From positions 1-18,416 of the forward strand of contig JACQYG010000106.1 in the NCBI GenBank assembly GCA_016208345.1: 18,416 bases of DNA, read 5' to 3'. Made by a program: the position numbers and the translations under genes. This document shows, piece after piece, positions 7,699-14,837 of the stretch. The stretch comes from Chloroflexota bacterium. Its GTDB lineage: Bacteria; Chloroflexota; DTOL01; JACQYG01. Positions within the stretch are counted from its first letter, which is position 1, and each line of letters opens with the position of its first letter. The notes beneath the pieces are model-generated. The model did no database searches. It worked only from the letters and a program-made list of their open reading frames with translations, and had not been told where the DNA came from.

Positions 7699-7727
7699 CC
7701 CTCTTAGCTTGACACCCGCCGTTTTTC

Positions 7728-7937
7728 TTACTCTAGAACCAAGCGTTCCATCGCTTCTGACTTTTTGGCATAGTCGACCTGGTCATAAAACAAACTCTCG
7801 GTGTTTTTCTTGAGGGAAAAAGGCCAAGAACAATTTCCTCGTCGCAGATTTCTCTTTTTTTCGGTTCCTAGAAATTCTGGCAAAGACGACCAGGGGTAAA
7901 CTTCTAATTCTGCAGAAAAGCTTCTCAAAGGCTGCAC
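7728..7937 (-). pseudogene. Possible C-terminal remnant of a REP-associated (Y1) tyrosine transposase
   Basis: A 69-codon frame starting at GTG contains ELEVYPWSSLPEFLG, which resembles the conserved YPWSS...YLG stretch near the C-terminus of REP-associated tyrosine transposases (Y1_Tnp/RAYT, IS200-like). The catalytic HUH and Tyr motifs would lie upstream and are absent, so it would be a dead fragment. The rest (for example SLFYDQVDYAKKSEAMERLVLE) does not let me confirm the family. It is AT-rich and codes unlike the flanking genes. No Shine-Dalgarno precedes the GTG. It may instead be a chance frame in the liv leader. Confidence 0.3.
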
Positions 7938-7939
7938 AG

Positions 7940-7970
7940 GTTATAGTCTTTCACGGCACTATGGTGACAA
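7940..7970 (-). promoter_or_regulatory. Weaker candidate promoter inside the liv leader
   Basis: Reading the minus strand, TTGTCA (7965-7970) and TATAAC (7940-7945) each match the sigma-70 boxes at 5 of 6 positions, but the spacing is 19 bases, which is long. If used, it would give a leader of about 290 bases for livK. It is secondary to the better promoter upstream. Confidence 0.3.
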
Positions 7971-8074
7971 ACGGTCGTCGCGCTTGGGCTGGGAGGGAGA
8001 TTCGTTGGCCATGGCCAGGATCTGGAAAATACAACCATACCGCCCTGTATTGGGTTTTTCCTGGGATCCTCTCA

Positions 8075-8106
8075 GGGTTGGGGTGACGGTGCGTCGTTGC
8101 CAACCC
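8075..8106 (-). other. Hairpin at the predicted 5' end of the liv transcript
   Basis: GGGTTGG (8075-8081) pairs with CCAACCC (8100-8106), and an inner GACG/CGTC stem (8085-8088, 8092-8095) closes a 3-base loop. It lies just downstream of the predicted start near 8111, so it would fold at the extreme 5' end of the mRNA, a position often associated with transcript stability. Confidence 0.45.
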
Positions 8107-8117
8107 GTGTTAAGTCT

Positions 8118-8146
8118 ATAATATCTTAGGAGAGGTGAAATGTCAA
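8118..8146 (-). promoter_or_regulatory. Near-consensus sigma-70 promoter, probably of the liv operon
   Basis: On the minus strand the -35 box is TTGACA (8141-8146, 6/6), the spacer is exactly 17 bases, and the -10 box is TATTAT (8118-8123, 5/6). Initiation would fall near an A at about 8111. The first confident gene downstream is livK at 7640, giving a leader of about 470 bases. It points away from the DUF429 gene, so the liv operon is the only sensible target. Confidence 0.75.
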
Positions 8147-8222
8147 GGGCAACGACCTCCCGGTTTGCGCCCGGAGTCCGATCGCCCTGTCATCTTTGGA
8201 GGAGCGAACATATAGGCGGGTC

Positions 8223-8873
8223 TCAAACCGGCAAGTGTATCAGCCCTTCCTGAGGTTCGCCTATGGCTTCCGCCTTCCCGTGGCCGTAAAGCCAGGCGGT
8301 GTGGGCTGCCAGGAGGCTGTCCAGCTCGTCATGGCCGAGAATCCGGCCCTGGGCATAGGCCGCCAGGTTCGGGATCAGTGACCCCAGAAGGCCTTGGAGG
8401 ACCGCGCGACACGCCCGGCTGGCCTTCTTCCTGGGCATGCGGTGGCCGAACAGTCGCACCTTGCTGGCATGGGGGTACACCTCGATCACGCAGTAGCCCC
8501 GTCCTTCCAGCGCCCTCTTCAGCCCCATGCCCCGATAGACCATGGGCTTGATGATAGACCTCTTGGTCGTAAAATAGCAACCGATCCCCAGGCGGGCCAG
8601 GGCACGCTCGCACTGCCGACCCTTCAGGGACGAAGCGGCCTGGCACGGGCACGATTCCTCCAGGCAATCCAACCCAAGGGGGAAGGTCAGAGGAGCGTCG
8701 ATGGCCACCACCTCCGGCGAAAACCCTTTGACTTGTTCCACTATCTCCTGGTCAGCCCAGGAGCCCCCCACGGCCACCACACCGGGCCCATCATCCAGCA
8801 CTGCCCAGGTGGCTGGCCGCCTGCCGGGGAACGTGAGATCCAGCCCGAAATAGGTCCTTGCAGGAGTCGGCAT
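8223..8873 (-). CDS. DUF429 family protein (RNase H-like fold, function unknown)
   Basis: The 216-aa protein matches the DUF429 pattern: opening YFGLDLTFPG (D12), VVAIDAPLTFP (D59), an Arg/Cys segment GRQCERALARLGI, CVIEVYPHA (E131), and HDELDSLLAAHTA near the end (D182, D185). The spread of conserved acidic residues is that of an RNase H-like fold, and the family is described as a predicted nuclease; no substrate is established. An unusual CLEESCPC cluster (Cys70, 75, 77) plus Cys88 could bind a metal. The ATG start is 6 bases after the murJ stop, so it is very likely co-transcribed with murJ, though a functional link is not known. No terminator is apparent before the liv promoter. Confidence 0.82.
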   Translation of the reverse strand: MPTPARTYFGLDLTFPGRRPATWAVLDDGPGVVAVGGSWADQEIVEQVKGFSPEVVAIDAPLTFPLGLDCLEESCPCQAASSLKGRQCERALARLGIGCYFTTKRSIIKPMVYRGMGLKRALEGRGYCVIEVYPHASKVRLFGHRMPRKKASRACRAVLQGLLGSLIPNLAAYAQGRILGHDELDSLLAAHTAWLYGHGKAEAIGEPQEGLIHLPV

Positions 8874-8879
8874 CGACCG

Positions 8880-10424
8880 TCAGCCTTGCGCCTTTCTTCG
8901 GAAAAGGCTCCAGATAAGTAGAGCCTCTTCCACCCCCAAAGCCCTCATTGCCAAAACGTAAACCCCCAGGCCTAGGCTCCCGGCGGCTAACACCAGGCCC
9001 AGTTGTTCGACCAGCCCGCCAGAGCCGAAAATGCCCGCTAGTAAGTGGATCCCTAAATAAGAGGCCAGGGCCATGGCGGCACCGGCCAAAATTGCCTTAG
9101 CCGTGGTGGAGAAAAGCCGCTGGCCCCGAAGTCCCTGGACGCTGCGCCAAAGGAAAAAACCTAACACCAGGGCATGGAAAGTCCATTGCACTGAATTGGC
9201 GACGACCAGCCCTCTCATCCCATAAGGCCCGATGAGGGCCAGGGCGGTGACCAGGTACATCCCGATGGCGCAAACGCCGACCAGGACCGGGGTCAGAGTG
9301 TTTTTCCGCGCATAATACGCGAAGATGAATAGTTGATCCACCGCGGCAAAGGGCAGCCCGGGCAGATAGAGGAGCAAGGCACTGGCAGTCACCGCCGTAT
9401 CCTGGGCCCGGAAAGCACCGTGCTGAAACAGCACCGCTATCACCGGCATGGCCAGGACCGCCAGGCCCACCGTGGCCGGCAGGATCAAGAACACGATCAG
9501 CTTCAGTCCCCCGGCCAAGGCGCGCTTGAATCCCTCCAGGTCGCCAGCCACCTGGGACAGGATGGGCAGCGTAGCGCTGGCGATGGCGGTGGACACGAGT
9601 CCCAGGGGAAGCTGGATCAGCCGCGTGGCGAAGTTCATGGCGGCGATGCTGCCCTCGCCGGTGCGCGAGGCCAGGTTACGATCGATGATGATCCCAGTGG
9701 TGGAGACCACCAGCCCGGCCATCACCGGTGCATAGAGCCTCAGGATACGCCGCATCTCAGGGTCCAGCAGATCCAGGTGGAAACTGTAGCGGTACCGCCG
9801 CCCCAAAAGAGGTGGGGCCTGCAGGGCCACCTGAGCCAGGGCTCCCAGGGCCATGCCCAGGGCCAAGCTGTTCACTTCCAGGCGGTCGTGGAATAGGATG
9901 GCGCTCACGATGATCCCCAGGTTGAACACGGCGGCGGAGAAAGACGGAAAGGTGAACTCCTGGAAGGCATACAAGGCCGCCGTGAACACCGCCGCCGCCG
10001 CCATGGCCACCACCGCCAGCAAGGCGATGCGAGTCGGCCCCAGTGCCAGGGCTTTGACCTCCGCTGAAAAGCCGCCTCCCACTATCTCCACCACCCAGGG
10101 CGCCAGGGCCACCAGCAGGGCTACGCCAACGGCCGTGACCGCCAGGGCCAGGTTCAGCACGCTGGATACCAGGCGCCAGAGCCGCCGGCGATCTGGGTCG
10201 CCCACCCGTTCGGAGAACACCGGCACCAGGGCCGAGGAGAGGGCGTTTCCCACCAGGAGGTCATACAGGGCGGTCGAGACCTGAGATGCCACCACAAAGA
10301 CATCCGTGGCCGCCCCCCGGCCGAAGATGGCGGCGATGAGTTGATCCCGCACCAGGCCCAGAAGACGGCTGGCCAGGTTGCCCAGGGAGATAATGGAAGC
10401 CGATCTGGCTATGCGCTCGCGCAC
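8880..10424 (-). CDS. murJ: Lipid II flippase MurJ (MviN family)
   Basis: This membrane protein of the MOP superfamily flips lipid-linked peptidoglycan precursor across the cytoplasmic membrane. Its 514 aa and roughly 14 hydrophobic helices match the family (E. coli 511 aa). The N-terminal GNLASRLLGLVRDQL contains Arg20 and Arg26, and TDVFVVA contains Asp41; these align with E. coli MurJ Arg18, Arg24 and Asp39. FATRLIQLPLGLV in the middle matches the ADRLMEFP-type motif with its conserved Arg. It starts with GTG, with only a weak GAGAAG-like ribosome binding site upstream. It follows the terminator that ends the rfaE2 gene by about 40 bases; I see no clear promoter in that gap, so it may depend partly on readthrough. 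It implies a peptidoglycan-making cell. Confidence 0.95.
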   Translation of the reverse strand: MRERIARSASIISLGNLASRLLGLVRDQLIAAIFGRGAATDVFVVASQVSTALYDLLVGNALSSALVPVFSERVGDPDRRRLWRLVSSVLNLALAVTAVGVALLVALAPWVVEIVGGGFSAEVKALALGPTRIALLAVVAMAAAAVFTAALYAFQEFTFPSFSAAVFNLGIIVSAILFHDRLEVNSLALGMALGALAQVALQAPPLLGRRYRYSFHLDLLDPEMRRILRLYAPVMAGLVVSTTGIIIDRNLASRTGEGSIAAMNFATRLIQLPLGLVSTAIASATLPILSQVAGDLEGFKRALAGGLKLIVFLILPATVGLAVLAMPVIAVLFQHGAFRAQDTAVTASALLLYLPGLPFAAVDQLFIFAYYARKNTLTPVLVGVCAIGMYLVTALALIGPYGMRGLVVANSVQWTFHALVLGFFLWRSVQGLRGQRLFSTTAKAILAGAAMALASYLGIHLLAGIFGSGGLVEQLGLVLAAGSLGLGVYVLAMRALGVEEALLIWSLFRRKAQG

Positions 10425-10460
10425 TCGAATCTTCTCTGATCGCGAATTCGAACCCCAGAA

Positions 10461-10489
10461 ACAAACAGGCGCGGCTCGCCGCCGCGCTT
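10461..10489 (-). terminator. Intrinsic terminator after the rfaE2-like gene
   Basis: On the minus strand an 8-9 bp GC-rich stem (10467-10475 with 10481-10489, one G-U pair, 5-base loop) is followed by TGTTTGTTTC. It starts 18 bases past the stop of the nucleotidyltransferase gene and separates the smc-rfaE2 cluster from murJ. Confidence 0.75.
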
Positions 10490-10506
10490 AGGCCCCGAGA
10501 TACAGG

Positions 10507-11001
10507 CTATTTATCGCCCCGGTAGCCCCTGACAATGGTGGCGATCAGCTCCGAGGTGGAATGACCTGGAACATAGGGCAAGATGACAACTTTCCCACCG
10601 TAGCCCTCCACGATCTCTGCCTCCGGCGCGACCTTACCGCCAGCGTCGGTGTAGTCCCCGCCTTTAACGTACACCTCAGGGCGGAGGTCGGCCACCAGAC
10701 CCTCCGCCGTCCTCTCGCGGAAGAGCACCACGAAATCCACCGCAGCCAGAGCCGCCACCACCCCCGCCCGTTCCTGCTCCGGCACCAGCGCCCGCTTCTT
10801 GCCCTTGATCCCTCGGGCGGAGACATCGCTGTTCACCCCCACCACCAACACATCGCCGAACTGCCGCGCCTGGGCCAAGTAGCGCACATGGCCCACATGC
10901 AGGAGGTCAAAGCAGCCATTGGTGAATACCACCACTTTGCCTTCCTGGCCCCACCTGCGCCGCAATTCCGAGAGCTCTTGCTGGCCGATGATCCGACCCA
11001 A
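10507..11001 (-). CDS. rfaE2: RfaE2/HldE-type nucleotidyltransferase (heptose-1-phosphate adenylyltransferase-like)
   Basis: The 164-aa single-domain cytidylyltransferase-fold enzyme shows FTNGCFDLLHVGHVRYL with the HxGH catalytic motif (35-38), VVGVNSDVSARGIKG (54-67), VKGGDYT (112-118) and a closing GHSTSELI (146-153), all in RfaE2/HldE C-terminal domain order. The family transfers AMP to D-glycero-beta-D-manno-heptose 1-phosphate. The kinase half (RfaE1) is not fused and not in this window. In an organism that may lack LPS it could activate a heptose or other sugar phosphate for a different glycan. It starts with TTG, supported by GGAGG about 9 bases upstream. It is the last gene of the cluster and is followed by a terminator. 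Confidence 0.88.
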   Translation of the reverse strand: MGRIIGQQELSELRRRWGQEGKVVVFTNGCFDLLHVGHVRYLAQARQFGDVLVVGVNSDVSARGIKGKKRALVPEQERAGVVAALAAVDFVVLFRERTAEGLVADLRPEVYVKGGDYTDAGGKVAPEAEIVEGYGGKVVILPYVPGHSTSELIATIVRGYRGDK

Positions 11002-11041
11002 TTAGAAGCGCCTCCCCTACTGGTCACCCACCTCAGTCCGC

Positions 11042-11356
11042 CTACTCGAATTCCTGCCGGGTCAGTAACCTGGCCCCCAGGATCTCGTGGCCGGTGACTT
11101 TGCGCTGGCGGTCGAAAGTCAGGTGGGCGTAGATGAGCTTGAAACACCGCTGGCCCAGTATCTCCTTGTGCAGCTCGTATCCCGAGATACCCCCCGCCTC
11201 GTCGTAGTTCTGCAGCAGGTCGCTGGTGAGGTTCACGCGCACCTTGATCTTCTCGCCGCAGGCCGAGCACTGCACGTAGAGCCAGTAGACATTTTCGTCG
11301 TGTCCCGCCGCGGACTTGCCGCTGAGTACCGAGGCCAGCCTATCCAGTATCCCCAT
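11042..11356 (-). CDS. Small uncharacterised protein with a CxxC motif
   Basis: This is a 104-aa protein I do not recognise. It begins MGILDRLASVLSGKS, then VYWLYVQCSACGEKIKVRVNL with Cys30 and Cys33, and later carries Cys71, His63, His78 and His90. The CSACGEKI pair resembles half of a zinc ribbon, so metal binding is possible. There is no signal peptide or membrane helix, so it is probably cytoplasmic. The ATG has AGGAG 6 bases upstream. It sits 12 bases after the esterase gene and 40 bases before the rfaE2-like gene in an otherwise core operon, which supports it being a real translated gene. No function can be assigned. Confidence 0.75.
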   Translation of the reverse strand: MGILDRLASVLSGKSAAGHDENVYWLYVQCSACGEKIKVRVNLTSDLLQNYDEAGGISGYELHKEILGQRCFKLIYAHLTFDRQRKVTGHEILGARLLTRQEFE

Positions 11357-11368
11357 GGCTATCTCCTC

Positions 11369-12118
11369 TTAGAGCCCAGCGTGCTGGGCTATAAAGTGAT
11401 AGATCTCATCAAAGACGATGGACTTATCGTAGTCCACGGTGACTACGTGGCCGCCACGCTCCAGCCAGACCAGCCTTTTATCGGCGGAGCTGATGCGGTC
11501 GAAGATGTACAAGGCGTTACTGGGAGGCACCAGCCGATCCAGCCTGGACTGGATCAGAAGAGCCGGGACCCGCACCTCGCCCAGGTCATCCTCCAGGTGG
11601 CGGAGAAGATCGGTTAGGCTCTCTAGAGAGCGCAAGGGTATCTGCCGGTAGCTCGGCTGTCGGGCTTTGGCCACCGCGTTGTGGATGTCCTCGGTGCTGT
11701 TCACGTACGGGACAAGGTATTTCGCCGGACGGACCAGCCTGATCAGCGGGTTTTGGAGTCGAATGGGCGCGCCCAGCGCTGCCACGGCGTCCACCGGATA
11801 GTGGGCTGCCAGGTGCAAGGCCAGGTCCCCTCCCATGGATTGCCCGGCCACGAAGACCTGATCGCAAAGCCCCCATATCTCCGAGAGGCCGGCCCGGGCG
11901 CTCTGCCACCAATCGTGCCAGTCGGTGCGCGCCAGGTCCTGCACCCTGGTGGCATGCCCCTCCAGACGGATGCCCAGGGCAGTGACCTGGCGATCGGCTA
12001 GGTATTGGCCCAGCTCCAACATCTCCCACGGCGTACCCATGAAGCCATGTACCAACAGGCACCCCACCCTGCCTCGTTGGAAAAGAAAGGGCTCCAGCCC
12101 GGGCGTGATGGCGGCCAT
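11369..12118 (-). CDS. Alpha/beta hydrolase, carboxylesterase (Est30-like)
   Basis: This 249-aa cytoplasmic serine hydrolase has the alpha/beta fold. Visible parts are the oxyanion-hole segment LLVHGFMGTP (21-30), nucleophile elbow GQSMGG with Ser94, Asp194 in SRLDRLVPP, and His224 in GGHVVT. The spacing is almost identical to the Ser94-Asp193-His223 triad of Geobacillus Est30 carboxylesterase, and the length is the same class. It should cleave short-chain carboxyl esters; monoacylglycerol lipase activity is an alternative. The ATG start lies 3 bases past the recN stop, so it is co-transcribed. The natural substrate and any link to recN are unknown. Confidence 0.9.
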   Translation of the reverse strand: MAAITPGLEPFLFQRGRVGCLLVHGFMGTPWEMLELGQYLADRQVTALGIRLEGHATRVQDLARTDWHDWWQSARAGLSEIWGLCDQVFVAGQSMGGDLALHLAAHYPVDAVAALGAPIRLQNPLIRLVRPAKYLVPYVNSTEDIHNAVAKARQPSYRQIPLRSLESLTDLLRHLEDDLGEVRVPALLIQSRLDRLVPPSNALYIFDRISSADKRLVWLERGGHVVTVDYDKSIVFDEIYHFIAQHAGL

Positions 12119-12121
12119 GGC

Positions 12122-13933
12122 TTACCCCCTTGCGCGCCTCTGTTTCCAACCCAAGGCCACGTTTAACAACTCCTCCGCGCTCCGACGAGCGTGCTCGCCG
12201 GCTGCCCCCAGCATTAGCGCCAATTCCTCCAACCGCTCCTGCCCCTCCACCCGCCGGACCCTGGTCACCGTGCGCCCGGATACGATCTCCTTGGTGATGC
12301 TGAAATGCCCGTCGCCAAAAGAGGCGATCTGGGGCAGATGGGTTATGCACACTACCTGGTGACGATCAGAGAGGTCGAATAGCTTTTCCCCCACCACCTG
12401 GCCTCCCCGGCCCCCGATGCCCACGTCGATCTCGTCGAAGACGAGCGTGGGCACCCGGTCCACGCCCGAGAGCACCGACCTCAAGGCCAGCATCAGCCGC
12501 GAGGTCTCGCCGCCCGAAGCGATCTTAGCCAGGGGCTTGGGGGGCTCGCCGGGGTTCGGCGAGATGTAGAACTCCACCCGGTCGATGCCGGTGGAGTCAA
12601 AGGAATAGTAACGACCAGGGGATAAAGGATTGGGGCCGGTGGCGGAGATGCTGGAGCTCTCATCTCCTATGCCATTAACCCTTAATCCATCATTCTCGTT
12701 CCCTTCCTCCTGCCGGATCACGACCTGAAAGCAGGCCTGGGGCATGGAGAGTTGCGTCAGTTCTTCACCGACGGAGCTCTCCAGCTTACGGGCGGCTTGG
12801 CCCCGAACGGCCGACAGCCGCCCGGCCAGTTCCCCAATCTGGGTGAGCAGAAGAGCCTCCTGGCCCGCGAGCTGGGCCTGGCGTTCCTCCCGGTGCGAGA
12901 TGGTCTCCAGCTCCCTCTCGGCCCTGGCCGCAAACGCGGCCACCTCGGCCAACGTGGCGCCGTATTTCCGCCTCAGATTGTGGAGCAGGTCCAGGCGCTC
13001 TTCCACTTGCTCCAGCCGGGCAGGGTTGTACTCCACGCCGTCGCGATACGCCCGCAATTGCCGCGCTATCTCGGAAAGCTGGTATGATGTCTCCTCCACT
13101 GCCCCGACCTGAGGTTGCAACCGTGGGTCCAGCTTCGCCAGCCCCGCCAGGTAACCCTGGATCTCCGCTAAGAGATCCAGGACCGGGCGCTGCCGCTCAC
13201 CGCCCTCGTACAAGGCCTCGTAGCCCGCCCCCGAGAGCTGGGTAAGCCGTTCGGCGTTATTGAGCAGGGTCCTCTCTCGTTCCAGCTCCTCTTCTTCGCC
13301 CGGCCTCAGCGATGCCGCCTTGATCTCGTCGATCTGGTAACGCAACAGGTCCACCCGCCGTGCCAGTTCCCGCTCGTCGGCAATCAGGGCGTGGAGTTCT
13401 CTTCTCGTCCGCCTCAGGGCTGTTACCAGCCCCGCCAGTTGTGCCCTCTCCGCCTCCAGGCCGGCGAAGCGATCCAGGTACTCCAGGTGCTCGGACACCC
13501 GCAACAAGGACAGGTGCTCGCTCTGGCCGTGGATGTCCACCAGGAGGCTGCCGATCTGCTGCAGGACATTGACCGGCACGGCCCGGCCGTTCACCCGGCC
13601 AATGCTCCGGCCGCTGCGGTTGATCTCCCGGGACAGGATCAGGGTTCCCCCCTCCGTCTCCAGACCGTATTCCCGCAATATCGGGCCCAACGCCTTGCCA
13701 TCTGGCTCACCGACCGCAGCCGAGCCCGCGAACACGCCTTCCACCCGGGCCTGCGCCGCCCCAGAGCGCACCGCTTCGGCGCTCGTCTTTTGCCCCAAAA
13801 GCGTGCCCAGGGCGTCAATGATGATAGATTTGCCCGCACCGGTCTCCCCGGTGAGCACATTGAAGCCGGGAGCCAGTTCCAGCTTCAGGTGATCGATGAT
13901 GGCGAAGTCCGAGATCGTAAGCTCGACCAGCAT
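12122..13933 (-). CDS. recN: DNA repair protein RecN
   Basis: This SMC-like ATPase acts early in double-strand break repair by holding DNA ends or sisters together. The 603-aa protein has an N-terminal ATPase half with LTISDFAIIDHLKLEL and Walker A GETGAGKS (29-36), a central coiled coil (about 150-380), signature ASGGETSRLMLAL, Walker B TLVFDEIDVGIGGRGG, and CITHLPQIASFGD. It is longer than most RecN (about 550-570 aa). Residues about 411-444, just before DRVEFYISPNPGEPPKPLAKI, look like an insertion using codons rare elsewhere in the gene (TTA, ATA, AGG, GGA). ATG start with GAGGT 6 bases upstream; it follows nadK by 25 bases. Confidence 0.96.
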   Translation of the reverse strand: MLVELTISDFAIIDHLKLELAPGFNVLTGETGAGKSIIIDALGTLLGQKTSAEAVRSGAAQARVEGVFAGSAAVGEPDGKALGPILREYGLETEGGTLILSREINRSGRSIGRVNGRAVPVNVLQQIGSLLVDIHGQSEHLSLLRVSEHLEYLDRFAGLEAERAQLAGLVTALRRTRRELHALIADERELARRVDLLRYQIDEIKAASLRPGEEEELERERTLLNNAERLTQLSGAGYEALYEGGERQRPVLDLLAEIQGYLAGLAKLDPRLQPQVGAVEETSYQLSEIARQLRAYRDGVEYNPARLEQVEERLDLLHNLRRKYGATLAEVAAFAARAERELETISHREERQAQLAGQEALLLTQIGELAGRLSAVRGQAARKLESSVGEELTQLSMPQACFQVVIRQEEGNENDGLRVNGIGDESSSISATGPNPLSPGRYYSFDSTGIDRVEFYISPNPGEPPKPLAKIASGGETSRLMLALRSVLSGVDRVPTLVFDEIDVGIGGRGGQVVGEKLFDLSDRHQVVCITHLPQIASFGDGHFSITKEIVSGRTVTRVRRVEGQERLEELALMLGAAGEHARRSAEELLNVALGWKQRRARG

Positions 13934-13958
13934 TTTACTACCTCAGCCGGCGTAGTCG

Positions 13959-14837
13959 CTAGGTGACCTCCCTCAGGATGTGGGTGCCAAGCTTTTCCGT
14001 GATGGTCCGCGCGAAATACGACCGCGGCTGCAGCCGGGCGAATCGAGCTACGTGGGAGCTGGCGGATACCTCCACTACGTCCCGGTGGTGCAGGGCAAAA
14101 TCCACCTGGCCGTCAATGGAGAGCGAGGCGTTTTGGTCGGCGAACACCTGCATCTGGATCGTGCACGTAGGTGGCAGCACCAGGGAGCGAACGATGGCCA
14201 GGTGCGGAGCGATGGGCGTCAACAGGAGGCTCTTGAGTGCCGGCTGGAGTATGGGGCCGCCCACGGCCAGCGAGTAGGCGGTGGATCCAGTGGGCGTGGC
14301 CACGATGACCCCGTCGGCCACATACGTCGTCAGGTGGTCGCCATCCACCTTAGTCTCGATGCGCATGGCCCGGGTGAGTGTGCCGCGGCTCACGACCACG
14401 TCGTTAAGTGCCAAAAGCGGCTCGCCAGGGCCTACCGGGGGCCCACCCAACTGCCGCTCCATCCACTTGCCCGGCGCCACCTGCAAGAGCAGCCGTTCCT
14501 CTACCCAGTGCTCTCCGGCCAGAAACCGCGGCAGTTTAGCCAGCACGTCCTCAGGGCCCGCCTCGGTGAGAAATCCCAGTTGGCCCAGGTTGACGCCGAC
14601 GATCAAGGCGCCGACAGGGGCGGCCAGGCGGGCCACTCGCAAGAGCGTGCCGTCGCCGCCCAGAGAGATAATCATAGCGGATGAAGCAGCCTGTTCTCTA
14701 TATTGGTCGATCTCCCGGGCCGCTCCCAGCCAGGGCTGGCAGGAGTTGGACTCCAGGTAGCCCGCCAGCCTTCGGGCCAAAGGCAACGCCTCCCGCAGGC
14801 GCTGGTTGTAGACTATCCCGACTACCCTTGGTTCCAT
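13959..14837 (-). CDS. nadK: NAD kinase
   Basis: This cytoplasmic enzyme phosphorylates NAD to NADP with ATP or polyphosphate. At 292 aa it is typical. The diagnostic GGDGTLL (60-66) follows a hydrophobic strand, then GVNLGQLGFLTE, LNDVVVSRG, and ADGVIVATPTGSTAYSLAVGGPI, the NAD-binding loop. The usual TAYSLSAGGP is here TAYSLAVGGP, a mild change. The ATG lies inside the end of the upstream glycosyltransferase gene (16-base overlap), with GGGAG 8 bases upstream. The nadK-recN pairing is common in many bacteria. Confidence 0.96.
   Translation of the reverse strand: MEPRVVGIVYNQRLREALPLARRLAGYLESNSCQPWLGAAREIDQYREQAASSAMIISLGGDGTLLRVARLAAPVGALIVGVNLGQLGFLTEAGPEDVLAKLPRFLAGEHWVEERLLLQVAPGKWMERQLGGPPVGPGEPLLALNDVVVSRGTLTRAMRIETKVDGDHLTTYVADGVIVATPTGSTAYSLAVGGPILQPALKSLLLTPIAPHLAIVRSLVLPPTCTIQMQVFADQNASLSIDGQVDFALHHRDVVEVSASSHVARFARLQPRSYFARTITEKLGTHILREVT

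Larger units (their letters stand above)
7641..8222. other. 582-base region between livK and the DUF429 gene
   Basis: This is the longest gap without a confident gene. It is markedly AT-richer than its surroundings around 7741-7860 (about 38-45% GC in two hand-counted 60-base lines). It holds the liv ribosome binding site and an imperfect direct repeat, a possible transposase remnant, two candidate minus-strand promoters, a 12-bp palindrome TGGCCATGGCCA (8006-8017), and a hairpin near the predicted transcript start. I see no T-box consensus, no leader peptide rich in Leu/Ile/Val, and no clear terminator after the DUF429 gene. Genes on both sides point left. Confidence 0.6.

Noticed and set aside
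7709..7737. Plus-strand TTGACA with TCTAGA 17 bases downstream
   Set aside because: The -10 box matches at only 3 of 6 positions and no plus-strand gene follows.
7641..8111. T-box or leader-peptide attenuator for branched-chain amino acids
   Set aside because: I could not find the T-box AGGGTGG-NACCGCG core or a short frame rich in Leu, Ile or Val; the short frames present (for example one reading MANESPSQPKRDDRLSP) have no ribosome binding site and no regulatory codon run.
8140..8253. Plus-strand 37-codon frame with a good AGGAGAGGTG ribosome binding site and a TATAAT-like box upstream
   Set aside because: The same bases read better as the opposite-strand TTGACA/TATTAT promoter; the peptide has no recognisable features and runs antisense into the end of the DUF429 gene.
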